Shown here piece after piece: positions 17,111-25,059 of a DNA stretch of 52,994 bases; position 1 is the first letter of the stretch; each line of letters starts with the position of its first letter. The notes under the pieces are model-generated. The model was not told the DNA's origin and did not search any database. It was given only the letters and a program-made list of their open reading frames with translations. Where the stretch lies: the NCBI RefSeq assembly GCF_001950255.1, contig NZ_BDJK01000036.1:1-52994 (forward strand), written 5' to 3'. A program made the position numbers and the translations under genes. The DNA is from Carboxydothermus pertinax. GTDB taxonomy: Bacteria > Bacillota > Z-2901 > Carboxydothermales > Carboxydothermaceae.

Positions 17111-17440
17111 ATGGCAGGCAACTTAATTGAAGTAAACAAAGACAATTTTGAAGAGGAGGTTTTAAAAAGCGAGCTTCCGGTCCTGGTGGACTTCTGGGGC
17201 CCCCGGTGTGTACCCTGCATGGGCTTAATGCCAGTAGTCGAAGAATTGGCTGAAATCTATGCGGGCAAAATGAAGTTTACCAAATTAAACACTGCCGAAA
17301 ACCGGAGGCTGGCTATTCAGCTCAAAGTTATGAGCCTTCCTACCTTCCAGTTTTACAAAAACGGAGAGCTTGTAGATCAACTACAGGGCAACTTTGGCCG
17401 CGCAGAAATTGAAGAAAAAATTCGTGCCATTATCGGCTAA
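17111..17440 (+). CDS. trxA: Thioredoxin with atypical CVPC active site
   Basis: 109 residues from the ATG at 17111, behind AAGGAGGTGATT. The fold is thioredoxin (VLVDFWGPRCVPCMGLMPVVEELAEIY; cis-Pro in MSLPTFQFYKNG). The active site is Cys33-Val-Pro-Cys36 with GPR between Trp29 and the first Cys, not the usual WCGPC. Grd-linked thioredoxins of amino-acid-fermenting clostridia show this kind of change, as far as I recall. It reduces the oxidised selenoprotein A/C pair after each turnover. Spacing to trxB (13 bases) and grdE (11 bases) places it firmly in the operon. Confidence 0.92.
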   Translation: MAGNLIEVNKDNFEEEVLKSELPVLVDFWGPRCVPCMGLMPVVEELAEIYAGKMKFTKLNTAENRRLAIQLKVMSLPTFQFYKNGELVDQLQGNFGRAEIEEKIRAIIG

Positions 17441-17451
17441 GGAGGGATAAA

Positions 17452-18738
17452 ATGCGGCTTACCCTTGGCAAGATTCAAATTAAAGGGGTTGAGTTTGGCC
17501 CTAATACAAAAGTTGAAAACGGAATTTTATATGTTAACAAAGATGAGCTCACCGCCCTTTTAAAAGAAGATAACCAAATTAGCTCGGTCGAACTGTTTTT
17601 AGCCCGCCCGGGAGAATCGGTCAGGATTGTACCGGTAAAAGATGTAATCGAGCCCCGGGTTAAAGTAGAAGGCCCTGGCAATATCTTTCCCGGCTTTTTA
17701 GGGAAAATAGAGATGGTGGGTAGCGGCCGGACCCATGTTTTAAAAGGCGCGGCAGTAATTACCACTGGTAAAATTGTAGGTTTCCAGGAAGGTATTATCG
17801 ATATGACCGGTCCTGGAGCGAAATACACTCCTTTTTCGAAAACTTATAACATCGTTGTTAAAGTCGAACCGGTGGAAGGACTGTCCCAGCACGAACATGA
17901 AAGGGTTGTCCGGTTAGCAGGTTTTAAAGCTGCCGCGTACCTGGGTGAAGCCGGTAGAAATGTAGCTCCCGATGAAGAAGTCACCTATGAAGTAGCCCCC
18001 TTACTCGAAGCCGCAAATAAATACCCGGGTCTACCGAAAGTAGCTTATGTCTACATGCTCCAAACCCAGGGGCTTTTACACGACACATATGTTTATGGTG
18101 TTGATGCTAAAAGGATTCTCCCTACTCTTATCTCCCCCACCGAAGTTTTCGACGGAGCAATTGTCAGCGGTAACTGTGTTTCCGCCTGTGACAAAAACAC
18201 TACTTACGTGCACATGAATAACCCTGTAATTGAAGAATTATTTGCCCGCCACGGCAAAGATATAAACTTTGTGGGCGTCATCATTACCAACGAAAACGTT
18301 ACCTTAACCGATAAAGAGCGTTCCTCCAGCTACACCGCTAAGCTTGCTGAAATGCTCGGCATTGATGCGGCAATTATCTCCGAAGAAGGCTTTGGTAACC
18401 CTGACGCTGACCTGGTAATGAACTGCCGAAAATTAGAACAAAAAGGCATTAAAACGGTCCTTATCACCGACGAATACGCCGGTAGAGACGGCAGCTCCCA
18501 ATCGCTGGCCGATATCACTCCCGAAGCCAATGCCGTGGTTACCGCCGGTAACGCTAACGAAACCATTGTTCTGCCCAAGCTGGATACCGTAATCGGTCAT
18601 GTGGAAGTTGTTGATGTCATTGCCGGAGGCTTTGCCGGTTCCTTACGGTCCGACGGCAGCATCGAAGTGGAAATTCAGGCAATCACCGGCGCCACCTCAG
18701 AAGTTGGCTTTAACCAATTAACCGCAAAAGGATATTAA
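17452..18738 (+). CDS. grdE: Glycine reductase component B, alpha/beta proprotein
   Basis: 428 residues. GrdE is the substrate-binding proprotein of glycine reductase component B. In characterised relatives it self-cleaves at a conserved cysteine to create a carbonyl (pyruvoyl) group that binds glycine as a Schiff base. The site is visible as VSGNCVSACDKNTTY with Cys242. Other conserved stretches are GSGRTHVLKGAAVITTG, LAGFKAAAYLGEAGRNVAPDE and DEYAGRDGSSQSLADI. A GGAGGG site precedes the ATG. Its partner GrdB is two genes downstream with grdA between them. Paralogues for sarcosine or betaine (GrdG/GrdI) are absent, so glycine is the likely substrate. Confidence 0.95.
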   Translation: MRLTLGKIQIKGVEFGPNTKVENGILYVNKDELTALLKEDNQISSVELFLARPGESVRIVPVKDVIEPRVKVEGPGNIFPGFLGKIEMVGSGRTHVLKGAAVITTGKIVGFQEGIIDMTGPGAKYTPFSKTYNIVVKVEPVEGLSQHEHERVVRLAGFKAAAYLGEAGRNVAPDEEVTYEVAPLLEAANKYPGLPKVAYVYMLQTQGLLHDTYVYGVDAKRILPTLISPTEVFDGAIVSGNCVSACDKNTTYVHMNNPVIEELFARHGKDINFVGVIITNENVTLTDKERSSSYTAKLAEMLGIDAAIISEEGFGNPDADLVMNCRKLEQKGIKTVLITDEYAGRDGSSQSLADITPEANAVVTAGNANETIVLPKLDTVIGHVEVVDVIAGGFAGSLRSDGSIEVEIQAITGATSEVGFNQLTAKGY

Positions 18739-18761
18739 TGTCCGCAGGTGGTAAGTGGTAG

Positions 18762-18783
18762 GTGGTGGGAAAAGCCCAACCAC
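18762..18783 (+). other. Hairpin between grdE and grdA
   Basis: GTGGTGGG and CCCAACCAC pair with one bulged A around an AAAAG loop. There is no U-run, so it is not a terminator. It may set transcript stability or the grdE:grdA expression ratio. Confidence 0.4.
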
Positions 18784-18823
18784 TAACGACAGGCCACTAT
18801 AAAAACTAAAGGAGGAGTTTAGT

Positions 18824-19294
18824 ATGGCAATTTTGGCTGGTAAAAAAGTCATAGCGGTAGGTGACCGTGACGGCGTTCCCGGTCCCGCAATTGCAGAATG
18901 TGCCAAGAGTGCCGGAGCAGAAGTGGTGTTTGCCACTACCGAGTGCTTCGTCTGAACTGCTGCCGGTACTATGGACCTGCAAAACCAAGCCCGGATTAAA
19001 GAATTAGCGGAAGAATTAGGCGGTGAAAATATTGTTGTTCTTTTAGGAGCAGCTGAACCGGACACCGCCTCTTTAGCTGCTGAAACTGTTACTCTGGGCG
19101 ATCCTACCTATGCAGGTCCTTTAGCAGGGGTCTCGTTGGGACTCCGGGTCTACCACATTTTAGAGCCCGAAATTAAAGCCGAAATCGATCCGGCTGTTTA
19201 TGAAGAGCAGGCCGCTATGATGGAAATGGTATTAGATGTAAATGCTTTGGCCGCCGAAGTTTCCAAAATGAGAGAAGAAGGTAGCAAGTTTTAG
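18824..19294 (+). CDS. grdA: Glycine reductase selenoprotein A (Sec at UGA 18953-18955)
   Basis: 156 residues read through an in-frame TGA at codon 44. The start ATG at 18824 follows GGAGGAGTTTAGT. The context ECFV[14 protein letters not shown] is the diagnostic GrdA redox motif (Cys-Phe-Val-Sec), and sequence on both sides of the TGA is colinear with the family at its normal length. GrdA accepts the carboxymethyl group from component B, forming a carboxymethyl-selenoether, and passes it to component C as acetyl thioester. A hairpin directly follows the TGA. A naive gene caller would start at Met at 18971 and lose the active site. Confidence 0.96.
18953..18981 (+). promoter_or_regulatory. UGA Sec codon and bacterial SECIS-like hairpin in grdA
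   Basis: TGA at 18953-18955. TGC (18961-18963) and GGT (18965-18967) pair with ACC (18975-18977) and GCA (18979-18981) across one mismatch, leaving a 7-base ACTATGG loop. The spacing of five bases from the UGA fits bacterial SECIS elements read by SelB. The stem is short, so the family context is the stronger evidence. Confidence 0.75.
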
Positions 19295-19321
19295 CCCCTT
19301 CAGGTAAAAGGAGGTAGTCTT

Positions 19322-20629
19322 GTGTCCAAATTCCGCGTTATCCACTATTTAAACCAGTTTTTTGGGCAAATAGGCGGCGAAGATAAAGCAGATATTGCTC
19401 CGCTCAAAAAAGACGGTCCCGTAGGCCCTGGTACCGCTTTAAATGGTGCATTTAAAGGAGAAGCGGAAGTTGTCGGTACCGTTATCTGCGGTGACAGCTA
19501 TTTTGCCGAAAACATGGAAGAGGCTCTTAGGCAAATCATCGCAATGATCAAGGAATATAATCCTGACTTAGTGGTCGCCGGACCTGCTTTTAACGCCGGC
19601 CGCTACGGTACCGCCTGCGGTGCGGTTGCCGAAGCAGTGGTAAAAAATCTTGGTATTCCTGCCGTAACCGGTATGTATCCTGAAAACCCCGGTACCGACA
19701 TGTATAAGAAGTCTGTTTATATCATTGCTACCGCCGATTCAGCCATTGGTATGCGAAACGCTATTCCTAAAATGGCCGCTTTAGGTTTAAAACTCCTAAA
19801 GAAAGAAGAAATCGGTACCCCAGAGCAAGAAGGCTACATTGCCAGGGGTATTAGGAAAAATTATTTTGCCCAGGAGCGAGGAGCTAAGCGGGCAGTAGAC
19901 ATGCTAGTAGCCAAAATTAAAGGCGAAAGCTTTACTACCGAACTTCCTATGCCGGCTTTTGACCGGGTTTCTCCCAATCCCGCCATAAAAGACCTTAGCC
20001 AAGCTACCATAGCTTTGGTAACCTCCGGAGGTATTGTTCCCAAGGGCAATCCCGACCGGATTGAATCGTCGTCAGCTTCAAAGTTCGGTAAATACTCTCT
20101 CGCTGGCGTAAAAAATTTAACCAGCGATACCTTTGAGACCGCCCATGGCGGCTATGATCCGGTTTACGCCAATCAAGACGCCGACAGAGTTTTACCGGTC
20201 GACGTTTTAAGGGAAATAGAAGCAGAAGGCAAAATCGGAAAGCTGCACGATTACTACTATGCTACCGTTGGTAACGGTACTTCTGTGGCCAATGCTGCTA
20301 AATTCGGTCAGGCCATTGCTGCTGATTTAAAAGCTTCCGGAGTAGATGCGGTCATTCTTACCTCCACCTGAGGTACCTGCACTCGCTGCGGTGCAGCGAT
20401 GGTCAAGGAAATTGAACGGGCCGGTATTCCCGTAGTTCACATGTGCACCATCGTTCCCATCAGTAAAACCGTGGGTGCTAACCGGATAGTCCCAACAATA
20501 GCAATTCCGCATCCTCTGGGCAACCCTACCCTTCCAGCAGATGAGGAAAAAGCTTTAAGAAGAAAACTTGTGGAAAAAGCATTAAGGGCTCTTACCACCG
20601 AAGTGGAAGGACAAACGGTATTTGAATAA
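19322..20629 (+). CDS. grdB: Glycine reductase component B gamma selenoprotein (Sec at UGA 20369-20371)
   Basis: 435 residues with an in-frame TGA as codon 350. The start is GTG at 19322 after AAAGGAGG. Family blocks include GDSYFAENMEEALRQI, AGPAFNAGRYGTACGAVAEAV, GIRKNYFAQERGAKRAVDML and YDPVYANQDADRVLPVDVLRE. The Sec site reads LTST-Sec-GTCTRCGAAMVKEIERAGIP, the signature of GrdB, and the reading frame continues for 85 conserved residues. GrdB attacks the glycine-derived Schiff base on GrdE and hands the carboxymethyl group to GrdA. Without recoding it would be split into a 349-residue and a 76-residue piece. selA/B/C are not in this window. Confidence 0.96.
20369..20396 (+). promoter_or_regulatory. 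UGA Sec codon and SECIS-like hairpin in grdB
   Basis: TGA at 20369-20371, then CTGCAC (20377-20382) pairing perfectly with GTGCAG (20391-20396) around an 8-base TCGCTGCG loop. Position and size are as expected for a bacterial SECIS element. Confidence 0.82.
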
Positions 20630-20637
20630 AAAATCTC

Positions 20638-20695
20638 GGGAGCGGGTCTTTAGCCTGCTCCCCAAATTTAGAAAACAAGCCCATTATCTGGGCTT
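20638..20695 (+). other. Two intra-operon hairpins between grdB and grdC
   Basis: GGGAGCGGG (20638-20646) pairs with CCTGCTCCC (20654-20662), and AAGCCCA (20677-20683) with TGGGCTT (20689-20695). Neither is followed by a U-run. They probably protect or partition the grd transcript rather than terminate it. Confidence 0.55.
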
Positions 20696-20734
20696 AAGAT
20701 ATAAAAATAATTTTGACAAACGGAGGTTATAATT

Positions 20735-22264
20735 ATGCCAGTCTTAAAAGGTGTTGGCCAGTGCCTCATTCATGCTCCTAACATCTTATACCACAACGGA
20801 ACCACCCAGACGGTTGAAAGGCTAAAAAACCCCGATTCGGAATACCTGAAAAACCTTCCCGAACATTTACGGAAGTATAACGATGCTTTAGCTTACGCCC
20901 CAAACCAGGCTTACATCGGTAATATCGGTCTTGAGGAGTTAAAAACCATTCCCCGCCCCTGGTACACAAACCCCATTAATGAAACTTCTCGTTTTGGTAA
21001 GTACGGCGAAATCATGCCGGAAGACGAATTTTACGGACTCTTAAAAATAGCCGACGCCTTTGACCTCGTTATCCTGGAAGAAAGTTTTCAGGAAGAAGTC
21101 AAAGAAAAACTTGCCAAACATAAGCTAATAAACGAACAACTGCTTGCCCGCCTTACAAACGCCAAACCCCCGGGAGAAATTGAAAAGTTAGTAGCCTCCC
21201 ATACTGCTGAAGGACTGTACCTTGGGCAAAAACTAGTAGGTTGCGTGCGGCAGGCCCATGAAATTGACGAAAACTTATCGGCCCATATTATGTTAGAAAA
21301 CCTTGTGGTAAAAGCATCGGGTATTTTAGCAGTCCTCCATCTTTTAGCCAATACCGGAATTAATCCAGCGAAAGTAGATTACATTATTGAATGTTCCGAA
21401 GAAGCCTGCGGTGACATGAACCAAAGAGGTGGCGGTAACTTTGCTAAAGCTATTGGTGAAATTGCCGGTTTGGTAAACGCCAACGGCTCCGACGTGCGCG
21501 GCTTTTGCGCTGGCCCTACCCATGCTCTCTTACACGCTGCCTCCTTAATTGAAGCCGGCACTTTTAAAAACGTCATCGTGGTGGGTGGCGGTGCCGTTGC
21601 CAAACTCGGAATGAACGGCAAGGACCACGTCAACAAAGGAATGCCGGTTTTAGAAGACATGCTGGGAGCTTTTGCGGTGTTAGTCTCGGAAAACGACGGC
21701 GTAAATCCCATCATTCGTTTAGACGTTATCGGAAAACACAATATCGGTAGCGGCGCTTCTCCGCAACAGGTAATGAAAGCCTTGGTTTCCGAACCCCTGG
21801 CAAAGCTTGGACGGAAGATTACCGAAATTGACTACTATTCCGTAGAAATGCAAAACCCCGAACTTACCGAACCGGCCGGCGCCGGCAACGTACCGGAAGC
21901 AAACTACAAGATGATTGGCGCTCTGGCGGTTATGGCCGGAGAGATTGGCCGGGCCGATATACCCAAGTTCGTGGAAAAACACGGATTACCCGGCTTTGCT
22001 CCCACTCAAGGTCACATTCCTTCCGGAGTCCCGGCCCTTGGGTTCTTTAGAGATGCACTCTTAGAAGGTAAGATTTCTTCGGCTATGGTTATCGGTAAAG
22101 GTAGTTTATTCCTGGCCCGAATGACCAACCTGTTTGACGGTTTGTCGCTTTTAATTGAGAAGAACCCCGGTAAGGTCGAAAAAACTACCGACTTTACTAA
22201 GGAAACCGTTCGGGAAATGGTCGCGGAGTATTTACGGGAAATGGCTAAAGGCCTTCTTTCCTAA
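20735..22264 (+). CDS. grdC: Glycine reductase component C, beta subunit
   Basis: 509 residues, as expected for the larger component C subunit, which resembles ketoacyl synthase III-type thiolase folds. Seen: VDYIIECSEEACGDMNQRGGGNFAKAIGEIAG near residues 215-245, VRGFCAGPTHALLHAASLIEAGTFKNVIVVGGG near 252-284, and the C-terminal GFAPTQGHIPSGVPALGF and MVIGKGSLFLARM. Component C releases acetyl phosphate by phosphorolysis of the acetyl thioester, giving one ATP through acetate kinase. The subunit pair with grdD starts 14 bases downstream. The same component C serves all substrate-specific reductases in relatives. Confidence 0.94.
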   Translation: MPVLKGVGQCLIHAPNILYHNGTTQTVERLKNPDSEYLKNLPEHLRKYNDALAYAPNQAYIGNIGLEELKTIPRPWYTNPINETSRFGKYGEIMPEDEFYGLLKIADAFDLVILEESFQEEVKEKLAKHKLINEQLLARLTNAKPPGEIEKLVASHTAEGLYLGQKLVGCVRQAHEIDENLSAHIMLENLVVKASGILAVLHLLANTGINPAKVDYIIECSEEACGDMNQRGGGNFAKAIGEIAGLVNANGSDVRGFCAGPTHALLHAASLIEAGTFKNVIVVGGGAVAKLGMNGKDHVNKGMPVLEDMLGAFAVLVSENDGVNPIIRLDVIGKHNIGSGASPQQVMKALVSEPLAKLGRKITEIDYYSVEMQNPELTEPAGAGNVPEANYKMIGALAVMAGEIGRADIPKFVEKHGLPGFAPTQGHIPSGVPALGFFRDALLEGKISSAMVIGKGSLFLARMTNLFDGLSLLIEKNPGKVEKTTDFTKETVREMVAEYLREMAKGLLS

Positions 22265-22278
22265 GGGGGTACAAATAA

Positions 22279-23424
22279 ATGGAGCAGGTAAAAAAATTAA
22301 TTGCGGAAGTGTTAAATGAAGCGGCGGAAGTTATAGCCACCGGGCGGGCTCTTAAAAACATCCGGGTAGGTATCACCCTTCTGGGCAGTGAACACGGGGT
22401 GCTTGAAGTGTTAAAAGGTGCCGAAATGGCCGCCCAAAATCTTCCCGGAGTTGAAGTGGTGGTTATTGGTCCAGAAGACGCGGAAACCAATCTTACTAAA
22501 GTAGTTGTAAGCGAAGAGAAGGAAAGCCACAAGGTCATGGAAAAGATGCTAGATGCTGGCGAGCTTACAGCAGCTGTTACCATGCATTATAACTTCCCCA
22601 TCGGTACTTCCACCGTAGGCCTAGTGGTTACCCCAGCCCGGGGTCGGAAAATGTTTATTGCCACTACTACCGGCACCTCTTCTCCCGATAGAGTAGAAGG
22701 TATGGTTAAAAACGCCCTTTACGGCATTGCCGCAGCTAAAGCTTACGGAATTAAAAATCCAACGGTTGGCATATTAAATGTTGACGGTGCCCGGCAGGTA
22801 GAAAGAATTTTAAAAGAACTGCAAAACCGAGGCTACTCCATTGCTTTTAGTGAATCTAAACGGGTAGATGGCGGAGTAGTCATGCGAGGCAATGACCTTT
22901 TAGCCGGTACTCCCGACGTCATGGTTTGCGATAGCTTAACCGGCAACCTCTTAATTAAAATCTTCTCCGCCTACACCACCGGTGGAAGTTACGAGGCTTT
23001 AGGCTACGGCTACGGTCCGGGAATTGGAGAAGGCTTTAACAAAATAATTAATATCATTTCCCGGGCTTCAGGCGCCCCGGTAATTGCCGGTGCTATTGAA
23101 TACGCCGCCGCCATGGCCCAGGGTAGACTTGTAGAAGTTGCTCAGGCAGAAATTGCAGCTGCTAAAAAAGCAGGACTGCTTGATTTAGTAAAACCTGTAG
23201 AGAAAAACGAAGCAGTAGAAGAGGTAAAAATGCCACCCAAAAAACCGGTTGCTAAAGAAATTGCCGGAATTGATGTTTTAGAATTGGAAAATGTCCAGAA
23301 GCTGTTATGGCAACACGGTATTTATGCCGAAACCGGCATGGGTTGCACCGGTCCTATCGTCCTTGTGGCCCCGGACGACTTAAGCCAGGCTCTTAAAGTT
23401 TTAAAGGAAAATAAAGTATTGTAG
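22279..23424 (+). CDS. grdD: Glycine reductase component C, alpha subunit
   Basis: 381 residues, the expected GrdD length; its fold resembles phosphate acyl/acetyltransferases (PlsX-like). Visible blocks are IRVGITLLGSEHGVLEVLKGAEMAA, AAVTMHYNFPIGTSTVGLVVTPARGRKMF, TTTGTSSPDRVEGMVKNALYGIAAAKAYG and GPGIGEGFNKIINIISRASGAPVIAGAIEYAA. A linker near residues 300-330 (VEEVKMPPKKPVAKEI) precedes the C-terminal domain with ETGMGCTGPIVLVA, whose Cys is a candidate acetyl acceptor. It closes the operon, and a strong hairpin follows at 23506. Confidence 0.94.
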   Translation: MEQVKKLIAEVLNEAAEVIATGRALKNIRVGITLLGSEHGVLEVLKGAEMAAQNLPGVEVVVIGPEDAETNLTKVVVSEEKESHKVMEKMLDAGELTAAVTMHYNFPIGTSTVGLVVTPARGRKMFIATTTGTSSPDRVEGMVKNALYGIAAAKAYGIKNPTVGILNVDGARQVERILKELQNRGYSIAFSESKRVDGGVVMRGNDLLAGTPDVMVCDSLTGNLLIKIFSAYTTGGSYEALGYGYGPGIGEGFNKIINIISRASGAPVIAGAIEYAAAMAQGRLVEVAQAEIAAAKKAGLLDLVKPVEKNEAVEEVKMPPKKPVAKEIAGIDVLELENVQKLLWQHGIYAETGMGCTGPIVLVAPDDLSQALKVLKENKVL

Positions 23425-23505
23425 GGCCGGTTTAGAGGTTTGAGGTTGGCAGTAAAACCCCTGCAGGCATAAGATGCAGTCTTAAGCCCGCCCTACAGTA
23501 AACAA

Positions 23506-23537
23506 AAAGCCGCAGAGGTTTTGGCATCTGCGGCTTT
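23506..23537 (-). terminator. Terminator between grdD and the convergent small gene
   Basis: AAAGCCGCAGA / TCTGCGGCTTT, 11-bp stem with a 10-base loop. On the minus strand it ends in a T-run (CTTTTTG); on the plus strand the tail is CTTTCTCCTT. It probably serves both the small minus-strand gene and grdD. Confidence 0.8.
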
Positions 23538-23541
23538 CTCC

Positions 23542-23712
23542 TTACTCCTCCATTTTGATAAAATTTTCCCAGGACTGAAAATAATTTTTTAAAATCTCAT
23601 CGGCCATTTCATTACCATAATACTCGGATAACATGTGCACCGCCGATTCTCGGTTGATGAGGCCCTGCTTAAAGCTATCCATCAGGTTATGCACCCGGTC
23701 GTCATAATCCAT
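23542..23712 (-). CDS. Small 56-residue protein of unknown function
   Basis: A reading frame of 57 codons starting ATG at 23712 behind a strong GGGAGGCGG site and stopping five bases before a terminator stem. Translation begins MDYDDRVHNLMDSFKQGLIN and ends NYFQSWENFIKMEE. It is acidic and predicted to be mostly helical, with no cysteines, signal peptide or membrane segment. The upstream DUF362 gene is on the other side of a short gap in the same direction (DUF362 ends at 23764), so the two may share a transcript. I do not recognise it. The ribosome site and tight terminator argue that it is a real gene. Confidence 0.65.
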   Translation of the reverse strand: MDYDDRVHNLMDSFKQGLINRESAVHMLSEYYGNEMADEILKNYFQSWENFIKMEE

Positions 23713-23763
23713 AAAACCGCCTCCCGTTTTCTTTTTATTTTTTCCGGAAAGGGAGGGTTTTTA

Positions 23764-24882
23764 TTACTTTTTCCTGGAAAACAGCCGCATTAAAAAGCCT
23801 TCTTTTAACTCAACCGCATTGGCCGGGCAGAGTTCCTGGCAGCAATAACAGCGAATACACTTTTCGTAATCCACCACCGCCCGTCGATTCTCGATTTTTA
23901 TGGCCTTTGGTGGACAGTGCCGGGCACAACGGCCACAGCCGGTACAGTTATTATTCATTACCGGTCGTGCCGTAAACTGATTTTGGAAGATTCGGACTAA
24001 AAACGAAGGAATCCGTCCGTCCAGCGATTCAATATTATCAGGAGGTGTAAAATTAAATGTTAAATCTTTGCCGCTACCGGTAACGTCTATTTCCTTTAAC
24101 GGCGCCACTACCCCCCAGGCCAGAGCAGTCCTTGCCACCGGCATCTTATCCGCCTCAAACCCCATCATCTTCGTCATAACCATATCTACGGCAAAACCAT
24201 TGTCACCGCCTAAAATTACCCCGGCCTTTTTGGGTTTCCCGTTTCTTGGCCCATTTCCTTCCATCCCTACTACTCCATCTACCAAAAAGAAAACCGGTTT
24301 AATAAATAAGGCAAGATCCGTTAGCATTGCCGCAAAATCATCCCTTTTTTGCATCCGCAAATGATATTGAGCCTTAGTAGTCGCAACATTAAAGCCAAAT
24401 AAATTTTTTATGCCACCGGTTATCCCCATAAACGAATGAGTTTTCATTTTAGCTACCGATATAACCTTATCTACTTCGGAAAGTTCCCTGGCCAGTGTAA
24501 ACCTTTTAATGGTTCGACCTTCGGGGTAGGAATAATCTTTCGCCTCGGCAAAAGGTAAAAGCTCTATCCCCTCTTCCTGGCACACCTGGGCAATCCCGCA
24601 TCTTCCCGCAACCCGTTCGGTATTCCCCGTCCCCGGCGAATCCCCCACCAGCGGAATAGCCCCGGCTTTTTTTACATGGCGAACTACCGCCCGCACAACT
24701 TCCGGATGGGTAGTAACCGCTCGCTCCGGCGGCAACCCTTCCAGCATATTGGGCTTAATCAAGACCCGCTCCCCGGGCTTAATAAACGCCCCAATTCCGC
24801 CAAATTCGGAAAATACCTCGTTAACTGCCGCTTCTATCTCCGGGTAATGATAACTACTGCATCTTGCCGCACATACCTTCAT
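23764..24882 (-). CDS. DUF362 protein with C-terminal 2x[4Fe-4S] ferredoxin domain
   Basis: 372 residues. The N-terminal DUF362 domain shows VLIKPNMLEGLPPERAVTTHPEVVRAVV, GDSPGTGNTERVAGRCGI and ISVAKMKTHSFMGITGGIKNLFGF. From about residue 312 there are two clustered cysteine motifs, CTGCGRCARHCPPKAI and CIRCYCCQELCPANAV, typical of bacterial ferredoxins. DUF362-ferredoxins are common in anaerobes and have no settled biochemical role. It lies between glycine reductase and the dsr operon, so it could supply low-potential electrons to either. That is only positional. A clean GGAGGAG site precedes the ATG, and the protein has no signal peptide. Confidence 0.85.
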   Translation of the reverse strand: MKVCAARCSSYHYPEIEAAVNEVFSEFGGIGAFIKPGERVLIKPNMLEGLPPERAVTTHPEVVRAVVRHVKKAGAIPLVGDSPGTGNTERVAGRCGIAQVCQEEGIELLPFAEAKDYSYPEGRTIKRFTLARELSEVDKVISVAKMKTHSFMGITGGIKNLFGFNVATTKAQYHLRMQKRDDFAAMLTDLALFIKPVFFLVDGVVGMEGNGPRNGKPKKAGVILGGDNGFAVDMVMTKMMGFEADKMPVARTALAWGVVAPLKEIDVTGSGKDLTFNFTPPDNIESLDGRIPSFLVRIFQNQFTARPVMNNNCTGCGRCARHCPPKAIKIENRRAVVDYEKCIRCYCCQELCPANAVELKEGFLMRLFSRKK

Positions 24883-24971
24883 CGTTTCTCCTCCTTAGGG
24901 ACAGACTTTTATGCTTTGCTCTTAATTTATTATTTAATTCCGCGCTTTTTGGTAATTTCCTGCACAAAAAA

Positions 24972-24991
24972 AGTCGGGCCCAACCCCGACT
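24972..24991 (-). terminator. Terminator of the dsr/lysR operon
   Basis: AGTCGGG (24972-24978) pairs with CCCGACT (24985-24991) around a 6-base loop; on the minus strand it runs straight into TTTTTTTG. It lies 68 bases after the LysR stop and marks the end of the long minus-strand unit. Confidence 0.87.
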
Positions 24992-25059
24992 AGTTTATTT
25001 TTTCAATTTAACTCTAATTAAAGTTCTAAATTTTCCTTTTAAGTATAAAAAGCGGGAGG

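Noticed and set aside
18953-18955. In-frame TGA making grdA look like a pseudogene
   Set aside because: It sits at the exact selenocysteine position of the family, with conserved sequence on both sides and a hairpin just downstream.
18718-19065. Minus-strand reading frame opposite grdA
   Set aside because: It is the shadow of a conserved selenoprotein gene; no ribosome site and no recognisable protein.
20369-20371. In-frame TGA making grdB look like two genes
   Set aside because: Conserved residues continue without frame change for 85 codons, and the Sec-GTCTRCG motif is the GrdB signature.
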